From the NCBI GenBank assembly GCA_034387635.1, contig JAOANU010000002.1, positions 1,116,001 through 1,180,000 of the forward strand: 64,000 bases of DNA. Direction: 5' to 3'. Source of the DNA: Rhodosporidiobolus odoratus (Eukaryota > Basidiomycota > Microbotryomycetes > Sporidiobolales > Sporidiobolaceae). Numbering within the stretch: the first letter of the stretch is position 1; each line of letters starts with the position of its first letter. Positions 34,896-45,100 of this stretch are shown in pieces. The position numbers and the translations under genes were made by a program. The notes under the pieces were generated by a model. It searched no databases. It saw only the letters and a list, made by a program, of their open reading frames with translations, and was not told the origin of the DNA.

Positions 34896-37800
34896 ATGGT
34901 CGCCCACACTCATTCATTCTCCCTCGCCGTTCTTTCTCTTCTCTCTCTCGCCGCCTCCAGGGTCTCCGCCAATGCTGTCGTCGGCGCCGTGAACGACCTC
35001 TTCTCGTCCCATCTCAGCGCTCGCCTCTTCGACAACGACTCTGCCGAATTCTTAGCCTTCGAGGAGGACCTCCTCCCTCCGCCCGAACAAGCCGATTACC
35101 AGCTCGTGACGGAAGAAGAGCGCGACACAATCTTTGATCGCAGCGTAGATGGTGCGGAGGCTGCCAAGACGTGGAAGAAACGCGGCTTTTCGCACCACGC
35201 TCTCGCCAGCGCTCTTCATGATAGGGCCACCATCGCTTGCGCAAGTACCGCCGAGTGCACGGCCGCCGGATCTGCTTACGTGGCCAACTCTCACCGGTTC
35301 TGCGCGTCGGGAAAATGCTCCTGGAGTGCGTTGCAGCTTTTCTTTCTCTCAATTCACCCTTTGCTCAGCCTAATCTTGACCCGTATTGCAGGGTGCAACA
35401 GCGGTTTCGAGTCGACGGGTTCTGCTTGTGTCCAGCCCGACGTTGGGTGTTCTTCGACCGCCGACTGCACGAAGGCCGGCTCCTCTTTTCCGGCCAACTC
35501 ACACCGGTACTGCGACAACAAAGTCTGCTCTTACAGTGAGTGCTGCTTCTTGTCATGTTTTGCCTGCCTTCTAGCGTTCGTCTCGCTGACTCCATCCTTC
35601 TTTCGCTTCCGCATAGGGTGCAACAGCGGCTTTGAGTCGAAGGGCACTGACTGTGTCAAGCCGGACGCGCCGTCGGGGAATGTGGCATGTTCTTCCACTG
35701 CCGACTGCACAATCGCCGGGTCTTCCTTCCCGGACAATTCTCACCGATACTGCAGCAACAAAGTTTGCACGTTCAGTCAGTCTAAGAATCTCTTTGGCTC
35801 GAAATCCATGATACTGACCGTCGAGTCTCCTGGCCGAACAGAATGCAACTCCAACTGGGTTCTCAGCGGTTCTTCTTGCGTCCAAGCCGGTTCTACTACG
35901 GCCACTAACCCGCCCCAGTCGATCGCCACCGCCGTCTCGGGTATCAGTAAGGCGTGGACGGGCAAGACTAGCTTTGTTCGTGCGGGAGAGACTGGTGTCG
36001 GGGCTATGTATGCCAATTCTCCTCTTCTTTCATTCCTAAATTAGAAGCCAACTGATAGTCCAATCGATGCGCAGGCAAGCTACTCTCGTTGACGACGTGC
36101 GTACTTTGCTCCTTGTCGAAGGGGAGCGACACTTCACATGCGAGGGTGACGACGGCGCGACACTCGCTGCAGTTGCTGACGCTTCGTTTTCCTTCGTTTT
36201 TCCTTCGTGCCCTTCGTCCTCCGCTCTGTGCGCGTTCGCCGCTATTCCTCAGGACCACATCGTAATCTACGACAAGGTGCGCTGCGCCGCCGACCCTTCT
36301 CGCAGTGAGCTATTAGCTGATTGACCTTTCTCCGGCTCCTACTTAGGCCGAGAACAATGCTCTGAAGGACAAGTCAGGCGCTCCTGCCTGGGGCTCGATC
36401 TACTCCATCTCGAAGAAGACCGTTCGCGCTCTCAACCTCGAGACCAACTCGTTCTGTGCTGGAGGCGGTACATCTGTCTCGTTTCCCTTGTCGCACCCGG
36501 GTCTGTACTGACGGTTGTCCACCGGTAGGCTGGATAAGCAATGGCACCCTTGTACGTATCAGGGATCTTGCCTGCTCGTTTCCCCGCCGGCCTGAGCCTC
36601 AGCTCTTCGGCCCTCTTGCTTTGCCTGGTCTTCTGACTAGCATTGTCCATGTGCAGGTCTCGGTTGGTGGCAATCCTCAGCAGACCTAGTACACCTCTTG
36701 ACCTCTCTTTCCGTACCGCCCGAGCTTGACTGATCTCGTTTGTCACCTTGCAGCATCAACGACAAGGCGAAGGGTAAGTATCCTTGCACCCTTGCCATAT
36801 TATCGCGGTCCTACTAACGTAGGCTGACTCTACAGACGGTCTCGCCGGTGTTCGCCTTTTCACCCCTTGCACAAATGACAAGTGCGACGTCTACGAGAAC
36901 CCCTCTCGCATCCGCATGACCTCCGCGCGCTGGTACCCTTCGACCGTACGCCTTACGGACGGCTCTATCCTCATCGCTGGTGGCATGATTGCTGGGGGCT
37001 ACAATAACCAGGAGAGTACCGACAACCCCACCATGGAGTTCTATCCTCCCAAAGGCGATGGACTGCAGTTCTACTCGTCCTTCCTCCACGATGCTCTCAA
37101 CTCGAATCTTTTTCCGGTCATGTACACTCTACCGTCTGGATACGTCTTCATTGCCGCCAACCAGATCGCCATGCTCTACGATTGGGAGACCAACACGGAG
37201 CGTCGCCTCAAGAAGTGGGTTCACCCTCATCCTTTCTCACTGCTCCCTGAGCTGAACGATCGCGTTTCATCAGATTCCCGAACGGCGTCACGATTACCTA
37301 CCCCGGATCTGCTGCAGCCGCTCTTCTCCCGCTCACCATCGAGAACAACTGGGTACGTTACCCAGTTCCTTGCGTGATACCAGCGCGCTGACCCATGGAA
37401 GCTTTACAGACTCCCGAGGTCGTCTTTTTTGGAGGTACGACCCTCGACCTCGACGCAGACCCTAGCAAAGTCTCCGCCAAAGAGGCAGCCTCAAAGCAAG
37501 TCTCGCGCATGGTTCTCGATGCAGCAGGCATTCGGGGAGGCTGGAAGACAGAGAGCATGCCCATGGCTCGTGTCATGGGTGACGCAGTCGTGATGCCAGA
37601 CGGCAACGTCCTTATCGTTAATGGCGCTGGAAGCGGTATCGCCGGGTGCGTAATGTCCTTTCTGTCTTTCAAAGCGCCCTTGTCCCGCAAGCCGGGTGAT
37701 TTGCACTGACACTTCTGTAACTCGCCTTTGCAGTTACGGGAACGTCAAGGACGAGGTTGGCGCCTCGAATGCCCGGAACCCGGTCAAGGAGCCCATCCTG

Positions 37801-38556
37801 TACAACCCCAACGCTGCTTCGGGCAAGCGTTTCACTCGCGGTCTCGGTAGCGCGGCTTACGAGCGCCTTTATCACTCCTCTGCGTACGCTCGACCTGATC
37901 CTAGTGACTTCCGACTCTAAGTCGACCGTCTTGACCCCAGCTGACCTTCTCAACTCGGTCTTCTGCAGCACGCTCCTTCCCGACGGCTCTGTCTGGATCG
38001 CCGGCTCCAATCCCAACGACGGCGTCTCGACTGTGACCTACGCCACCCGCTACGAGGTAGAAATATTCAACCCACCTTACATGACGCAAAGTCGCCCCTC
38101 CTACTCCGGCATCCCCGCCAAGCTTCTTTACGGCAAGAGCTATACCCTCACGGTATCCGTTCCTTCCGGTACGAAGAAGGTCCAAGCTGTCGTGATTGAT
38201 ATTGGGTACTCGACGCACGGCGTTCACATGTCGAACCGTTATGTCGAGCTTGAGACGTCGCTCAGCGGGAAGAAGCTCACGATCAAGGGTCCGAGGAACA
38301 CGGGTATCTACCCGCCGGGTGCGTCCCTTCCTCCTCAAATTTCATTGCTGTGAGCTAACCCAACGCACTCGCCTTACCTCCGCCCCTTGCACTCTGCTTC
38401 CGTTCTTGCCTATGATCCTCCACAGGTCCCGGCTGGCTCTACATCCTCGCCGATGGCGTACCCAGCAAGGGTCTCAAGACCATGGTCGGTCCCGGCAACT
38501 CCCCACCCGTCTCCACCTCCGCCATCAAGAACATGCTCGCCAAGACCAAAGGTTGA
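34896..38556 (+). CDS. Secreted copper radical oxidase (glyoxal oxidase type, AA5)
   Basis: Oxidises aldehydes to acids, producing H2O2, using a Cu-Tyr-Cys radical site (family knowledge). A signal peptide (MVAHTHSFSLAVLSLLSLAASRVSA) and a pro-like acidic segment are followed by four cysteine-rich modules. Each has the form CSSTADCTxAGSSFPxNSHRYCxNKVC plus CNSGFESxGxxCV, mostly one or two exons per module. A Ser/Thr linker then leads to the oxidase domain. Active-site residues are all visible: cross-link Cys in SFCAGGGWISNGT, Tyr in ARWYPSTVRL, Tyr-His in ERLYHSSATLLPDGSVW and His in YSTHGVHMSNRYVEL. The N-x-T/S sites suggest glycosylation. The domain ends PGWLYILADGVPSKG with a short tail, total about 880 residues in some fifteen exons. 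The leader is CT-rich. Glyoxal oxidase is favoured over galactose oxidase by overall motif spacing; the substrate is not certain. Confidence 0.9.
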
Positions 38557-38953
38557 GAGGCCTTTCGGGCTCAATTCTGCCCTCTATCTGTCTCCCTCGT
38601 CTCCCTACGTACTGTTCGTGAATCTCGGTATACCCCTCGCGCTTCTCCGCATCATTCCCTTCTTCAGCTGTACATACCTCGGTTCTCTCAGGTCTTTCTT
38701 TTCGACGGATGATCCTTTTTTGTTTTCTGGCATCTTATACCACGCTCTCTTGGAGTCGCACTCTTGCAATGGACACTGCGTTCCCACTTACGAGTTGGCT
38801 CTGAGATCATAGAGATAGTGGTAATGCAGAACAAGCCGGCAGATAACGAAAAAAAACCGAACTAACGATCGAAAAAACCTAAATAACGATTAGTTGGAAA
38901 AGCGGAACACTAGACACCCTGTGGTAAGCCCTTTTTCTACGACCTTGAAAGAC
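38557..38953. other. Convergent spacer with A-rich tandem motif
   Basis: This spacer holds the 3' ends of the oxidase and of the MFS permease. At 38844-38890 the motif TAACGA occurs three times at about 20-base intervals, separated by A6-A8 runs (two imperfect copies of a unit CGAAAAAAACC...TAACGAT). No gene. Confidence 0.5.
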
Positions 38954-41354
38954 CTATAGAACGTAACGGAAGCCACGAGGGAATCGATCGAGAGGGAACT
39001 GCTTGTCCTCGACACCGTTCACTTCCTGCTCGTCTCGAGTCGCAAGCTTGCGGTTCAGGCGGGCGAGATTCCAGCGGTTGATGGTGGAGCCGAGGATGCA
39101 GAAGACGAAGGTACCTGTCGAGTTAAGCAGTGTGTATGCGTGAGTTGTAGCGCATGAGGAAGAAGGCAGCGGAGGAAAGCAGAAACCCATTGCGCCGATT
39201 ATGAACGGGCACAAGACTTACCGATGCAGATGGCATACGACTTGGCGTACGAAGGGCCCCAGACAGAGGGGAAGCAGTAGGCACCGGCGACGTTACCAAG
39301 CTGGGAAAGAGCGTTGACAGCGGCGATGGAGATGGAACGGGTCATGGCAGGACGGGCAAAGGTCGAAGAGGTCCAGGCGTAAAAGCAGACGAAGCCGGAG
39401 TAGGACTGGGCCATCAGGAATAGTCTGCATAGGGGGAAGGATTAGCAAGAGCAGAGAGGAAAACGCCGACCTCTTCCTAGTCACCGCTGGGAAGGGAAGC
39501 TTACGAAAAGTACCGTGGGCCGAAGGCTTTGGTCGTCATGGCAATGATGAACCCGACAATCCCGATGATGAGAGGAGCGACGATGTGGAGGTATCGTTCC
39601 TGCGTCTTGTCAGAGTGGCGGGAGACGAAGAAGGCGCAAATGGCAGCGAACAAGAATGGCGGGGCACAGAGCAGGAGGGAAGCCGTGTTGGAGTAGCCGA
39701 GAGTCTTGGTGAGTTGCGGGACTGAGATGTAAAAAGGAGGTTAGCGGAGGACAAGGAGCTGAGGAAGTCGGAACCTACAGAACTGGTTGAAAGAGAGACC
39801 GATTGTCATGGAGGTGAGGGAGAGCGCCATGAGCCAGACTGCGGATATAGCACAAAAGCAAGTGAGCATGAGTCGAGAAGACGGAGCAGGGGTCATTTCG
39901 CACGTTTGTAATCCGAGATCGCGAGCCAGAGTGCCTTCTTTGTGCTGATCTTGGCCGTGTCGTCCTTGACACCAACATCCTCCGTCATCCTCAGCTCGGC
40001 GAGTTCAAGCTCCTCTTTGGTGAAGCCTCGCTTGGTGTTGTGAGGGAAGTCGGGGAGGATGGGAATGGCGACGAGGGCGAAGAAAACGGTAAGAGCGCCC
40101 TCGATGAAGAAGAGCCAGCGCCATGCAGGGTGGCCCAGCTTTCCGTCCATGCCGCCGAGGATACCGGCAGCAATCTGTGTGGTCATGGGTGAGTGCGCCT
40201 TCGCAGGTTCAATGCAGGAGAAATCGGACCAAAGGGCCGAAGCTGTTGGAAATCAGAGAACCGCAGTAGAGCAGGGTGATGCGCTGTCCCAGCTCTTCTT
40301 TGCGGTACCAGCTGGCGAGGACTGCAGAGGTAAAACAACCCAGACTTGTCAATATGGTATCCGCTGGGAATGGAAGAACAGCTTGTTGCATATGGACATA
40401 GAGAACTCACCCATGAGCGCTCCAGGGAAGAACGCAGCTTCGACAAAACTGCAGAGAGTCCTTGTCAGCGAAAACTACGACCCGATAGAGAGACGCGCAA
40501 CCCACCCGAGGAAAAAGCGGGTGAGAAGAGCTCCGACAAAGTTGTGAGTGATACCGGTGAGGATAGAGATGGTACCCCAGATGGCAACACATGTAGGAAG
40601 GTAGACGGAAGGGCGGCCGGTGTATTGAACAATCCTGCAGACAGAAAGACCGAGACGAGGGAACGAGGAGGTCAGGACAACTGGTCCGAATGTGCAAAGC
40701 CCCAGCTTTCGCCTCAAGTAGACTCAGCTGATTGCGCGAAGAATTTCTACTCACATATTCGACGGTACCTGCATGAGGATGTACCCCACATACAGGATGG
40801 AGAGAAGCGTATCGTATTCCCTGCCTTTCAGGTTGAGGTCTTCTTCCAGGCCTTTCGTCCGCGCCGCAGACGCGTTGTTTCTCTGCGAACATGCAAGCGA
40901 ACATAAATGTCTAGTCTCGGCAGAAAGAAGGAAAGAGAAGGGCTGCAAGGTACGTCAATGTAGTTGAGCTGCATCAAAGGACGGGTCAGCCGGCGGTGCT
41001 ATATCAATCTACTTCAGGGTCATACGGCAGGACATACAATATAGATGATGATGAAGCTGTTGCACCATGAGAAGCCCTGGGTCAGTCGGATCCTTCCCTG
41101 CGACGGTCGTTTGAACCTCGCGCGATGCGGGCTGTAGACCTGGGTTTCCCCGCGTGCGTTTTGGAGTGCTTGGAAGGAGGTTAGAAGACTCACATCGAAA
41201 AGCGGGCATCGAGCTTGCGAAGCAGCTTCTTCTCCGATTTTGCGCGCGCTTCTTCCCCACCGCTTTCCAGGGCGGCGATATCCTGTCGGTCCTCGAAGGC
41301 TTGCTGCTCCTTGTCAATGGCTTTTTGAGCCGCGTCGGTATGGTTTGATGACAT
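38954..41354 (-). CDS. MFS permease, anion:cation symporter family (Dal5/allantoate-like)
   Basis: Plasma-membrane uptake of organic anions (allantoate, nicotinate, pantothenate and similar in relatives). The N-terminus MSSNHTDAAQKAIDKEQQAF is hydrophilic and leads through KKLLRKLDARF, the usual start of this family, into helix 1. Core pieces after splicing: GLEEDLNLKGREYDTLLSILYVGYILMQVPSNM, then YLPTCVAIWGTISILTGIT, TRFFLGWVEAAFFPGALM, ASWYRKEELGQRITLLYCGS, HPAWRWLFFIEGALTVFFAL and LPDFPHNTKRGFTKEELELA. The second half has ARPAMTRSISIAAVNALSQLGN and WGPSYAKSYAICIGT. About 490 residues in about ten exons, ending FPRGFRYVL. I chose the ATG at 41354 because the frame upstream lacks family features. 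Substrate unknown. Confidence 0.88.
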
Positions 41355-42120
41355 GGCGTCGATGTAGGACGATACGGTCGTCGTGTCAAGACGAATGAAG
41401 CGAAGTTGCGAAGGTCGAGGTGGCTCGCCGGAGAAATGGAGGGGTGGCAAGCGGAAAGAGGGAGATAGCGGAGTGAGGAAGTGGGAGGAAAAGAGGAGCC
41501 ACGTTGGACAAAGAGAGCCCCACTGCTGTCCTCCACACGAGGCACGACTCGGCGTATCCAGGAACTTTGACCTAACCGCGGCCCAAGCGGCCGCCGCTTG
41601 ACGAGCCAATCAGAGTGTTATCTGCATCGGAATGGGCCCGACTAGCAGTCTATTTTAAGCTCATCTAGGCCAATCGAAGTGTCAGACTGCGGGAAAAGGC
41701 TCAAGCGGAAGAATGAAGACGTACTAGATGAGAGTGGCGTGGAGACGCTAAGTCGGTGTCTGGAAGTCGCTGTAACGTATAGTATTGGCGTGCGACTGCT
41801 TGTAGGTTTGTATGAGGTCTTGTCGTAAGCGAGAGCCGGTAGCAACTGCGAGAGGAGCTGGCCGTATTCCACCTCTTTATCTCGGTTCAATCTGCTCGCA
41901 CGGCTACTCAAGTACATCGAGTATCGCCAGCTACTACCCCTGCAAGCCTCAAGCCGCCCCGTTGAGTAACCATCAAGCTCCCGGAATCAACAGCCATCGA
42001 CTTTCGCTTACCGCAAAGAGTGTGCGACACAGGCGCAGCTACCTTCGGTCATATCACCCAAAGCGATCACGCCTTTTCCCTCGTCCGCTCCGGTTCACTT
42101 CCGTCGACTCCAACCCACCG
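41355..42120. promoter_or_regulatory. Divergent intergenic region, permease / hydrolase
   Basis: 766 bases between two divergent starts. GCGGCCGCC-like and CGGCCCAAGCGGCCGCCG sequence around 41577-41597 is the most GC-rich point. No conserved motif can be assigned and no gene is supported. Confidence 0.4.
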
Positions 42121-43556
42121 ATGACTTCCCCACCTCCCGAGTTGGTTTTGGCAGTCTTCGTGCACGGCTTCAAGGGAGGAGAGGACACGTACGTACTGTT
42201 GTCTGCTCCGTCCAGTCAAGCCACACTTGCCAGGCTGACCTTTGCACCCTCGATCCCAGCTTCGCCGACTTCCCAGAACGGATACAAACACTCCTCGATG
42301 CTTCCGGCATCCTGGTCGAGCCAGTCGTGTACCCACCGTACGATACCCGAGGCGAGTTGCGAGCAGCTGGTGCGTCGTGACGCACTGCCGAATCCCTGTT
42401 GCGTTGAGCTGACGATAGTGATTCCTCCTGCATCTTCCGTTCTGACTGCTCAACACGATCGCTCGCTGCTTCCTCCAGTCGACAGCCATGTAGCATGGCT
42501 GACCCAACTCGTGGCGGAAAAGACGGCCTTGTACCGGGAACGAGGAGGGACAGGTCCAGTCCGCCTAGTATTGCTCGGTCATTCGTACGGTGCTATCCAG
42601 CATGGTCCTCGTCGTTGGGCTCACACCTTTCTGCCCATGCAGCATGGGCGGCCTCGTCATCGCCGACTGCCTCCTCTCCACCCTATCTTCAGCTTCCCTC
42701 CCCATCCTTGGCTTAGTTGCCTTCGACTCGCCTTACGTCGGTCTCAACCCTGCCGTCTTCAAGAACACCTTTGAGAAGGCCGTAGACTTCGCAAGCAAAG
42801 GCCAAGCGGCTCTGGCGGCTCTAGGAGCGGGGTACGGCTTCTTCAAGAGCGCGACGTCAAAAGGAGAACCCGCATCCGTCTCCTCAGCCCCGCCATCAAA
42901 ATCTTCCTCTCGAGCTGCGACTCCCCAATCGCAATCGACAGAGACCGCTCTCGTTCCTCCACCGGCCTCTTCTTCCTCCGCGACCCCGGGTTCAGGCTGG
43001 TTCTCCCTCCCTTACCTCGCTGCTGCCGGAGTCGCAGGAGTGACTGCCAGTCTTGCCAGCGCGGCATACTACAACCGCGACGCGCTTGCGCAGCATTGGG
43101 GATGGGCGACGAGCCATCTCAGCTTTGTAGGGGAGCTGTGGAAGACGGAGGAACTGGAGAAGAGGCTGGAAGGGGTGGTCAAGGCGCGAGAAACGGGAGT
43201 TGGATTCCACTGGTGCGCTCGCTCTACTCCGCACGCGCGCTGCCTGTGTCCTGCGAGACTGATCGATGATGACCCTCTGCAGCTTCTATACACTCCTGCC
43301 GCCTCGACCACCCACGATCCCCCAAAGAACCTTCCTAGTCGTCCCCGCCGCCTCCCATCTTTCGACGCATTTCACCCCTACCTCGAATTCAAACGCGCCC
43401 GATGAGATCAGAGCTCACACAGAGATGTTTGACAGGAGTCCAGGCATGTATGCGTTGGGGCAAGAGACGGCGAGGTTGATTCAGGGGTGGGTGGAAGAGA
43501 GTCGCAAGGGGAGGATGGGGTATTGGAAGGGAGGTGGGGAGGAGAAGCGGATATGA
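42121..43556 (+). CDS. Alpha/beta hydrolase (putative lipase/serine esterase)
   Basis: MTSPPPELVLAVFVHGFKGGEDTF opens with the hydrolase beta strand and oxyanion-type HGF motif. After two short introns it continues FADFPERIQTLLD and VEPVVYPPYDTRGEL. The nucleophile elbow GHSMGGLVIADCLL is split by an intron inside the Ser codon (TC|C). VAFDSPYVGLNPAVFKNTF follows, then a Ser/Pro-rich insert with a hydrophobic stretch LPYLAAAGVAGVTASLASAAYY that may be a membrane anchor. The C-terminal part reads FLVVPAASHLSTHFTPTSNS (candidate catalytic His) and APDEIRAHTEMFDRSPGMYALG. About 390 residues. The family resembles fungal DUF676-like lipases; the substrate is unknown. The second half of the protein, with the KTEELEKRLEGVVKARETGVGFH helix, is typical of the fungal subfamily. 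Confidence 0.8.
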
Positions 43557-43754
43557 AGCTGAACAGTTGTGGTCCTACTCGCAAGGAACAGTATTGCAGC
43601 AGCTTAATCGGGTTGTGTGTTGTTGACGATTTCTTTTTCCTCCCATCCTGAGTCTTCGACCCGCGCACTAACTCTGAGCGGCTGCGGGCTTGTCTCGCGG
43701 TCCGACCCTCTGCCAGTGGTGAAAGTATGTCTTTGATTCTCGACCTTACCCCCC

Positions 43755-44576
43755 TCATCGCCTCTCCTTCTCCTGCTCCATGGCACTCCTCCTCTGCTCG
43801 ACAAACTGCCTGACCGCCGGAGTGGCAGCCGCTGCCGACATGCCGATTGCTCGTCCGTCGCGGACTTGTTGCGCAGCCCATTCTGACATGGTCAAGCCGT
43901 CGGTGCGGATGACGGTACCGACTAAAGAGGAGAAAGGGACAAGAGGGGGAGTTAACGCTCTGAGCACCATGTCGGTGCTCACTGGTGTAGTGAGAAGGGA
44001 GCGCCTCGGACGAGGGCAGCAGCGCCAAGCACGGAGGCGTGCTCAGGCAGAAAGACCGAGAGGACGGGAACGTACTCGACATGAAGAAAGCAAAGGTCGC
44101 GCCGGAGGACAGCATGTAGGTTGATAGAGTGCGGACGTATCCTCGCTGACCGGTACCGCCCCTAGAGGTTGCAACTCGGAAAGATCAGCATGTCCCTCGC
44201 CCATTTCGATAGCCAATCGTGGTGATCCTGTGTCTGCGCAGGAAGGCGAAAGGCGGAGGAAGAGGCCAGAGACGCACGACAGGATGGCAAAGTTGCCGAA
44301 AATGAAGCCAATGGTCAGTCCGACACTGTAAGAGCAAAGGCATTAGCAGGGGAGCAACTCGGTGTGTCCGTCGGTGGATAGAATATTACAATGAGAAAAG
44401 AAAAAAACAGAAAAGGACAGCTTACAGACCACCGGTCATGCAACCCATCCCAACTGACAAGCCCGACAATACGAGTCAGCGTCATTTTGTTGGAGAGAGA
44501 GGCAGGGAGACGTACGCTTGTTGATGATGGACGGCTCTTGAGAGCCAGCAGGGTGAGGGGGGGGAGCCATGGGCAT
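43755..44576 (-). CDS. MGR2: MGR2/ROMO1 homologue, TIM23 translocase subunit
   Basis: Small inner-membrane protein that couples presequence translocation and lateral sorting at TIM23; the animal homologue is ROMO1. Exon 1 is MPMAPPPHPAGSQEPSIINK (start ATG at 44576; a second ATG at 44570). The next exons give VGMGCMTGGL, VGLTIGFIFGNFAILS and GGTGQRGYVRTLSTYMLSSGATFAFFMS. A long intron (GTACGT...CTTTAG) then restores IGTVIRTDG, so the FFMSIGTVIR junction matches the family consensus. The C-terminal tail TMSEWAAQQVRDGRAIGMSA to KERR is fungal-specific. Glycine-zipper-like helices (GxxxG) are plain in both membrane segments. About 125 residues, six exons. It faces the hydrolase gene tail to tail with about 200 bases between them. 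Confidence 0.85.
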
Positions 44577-45100
44577 TTTGGGCGACAAAGGCGAGGTACG
44601 TCGGGGCGATACTAGCTGAGGCGATGTGGTCGGCTACTGTGACAATTTTTGCCGTCAGTTGTTTGGTCCTGGAGCCATTGAGCGGGGTATTGGTCGGAGA
44701 CAGTGGATGCGGGAAGTCGGCGGCGGAGATGTTGAGGGAGGGCGTGGACGAGGTAGTGGGTGGCAGGGGAGCGAGCGAGAGACCTCAGCACACCTTTGTA
44801 AAATCGGAAAGGGACGGCTAGTGAAGTGACAAGGCTGTGAATCGGTTGAACAAGTTACAGAGGTGGGTTGGTTCCATTTCATCACTTGTACTACCCGTCT
44901 CGCCTCGTCTGAGCCCCTGTGAGCCACCTAGAAACGTACAGAGGTCACGCAACTACCGCCTGCGACTGGAACGCCCAATCCACAAGCGTATGCCATTGAG
45001 CCGCTGCGTCTTCCCCTCTTGCCCTCACCTTCGCAACTTCTCTCGACTCACACCTCGATCAAACCGCCCACTTAGCTCGCTCACCTCAGCTATAAGAGCC
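44577..45100. promoter_or_regulatory. Divergent intergenic region, MGR2 / CCA1
   Basis: 524 bases between divergent starts, no supported gene. CTCACCTCAGCTATAAGAGCC immediately before the CCA1 ATG contains a TATAAG too close to the start to act as a TATA box. Confidence 0.4.
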
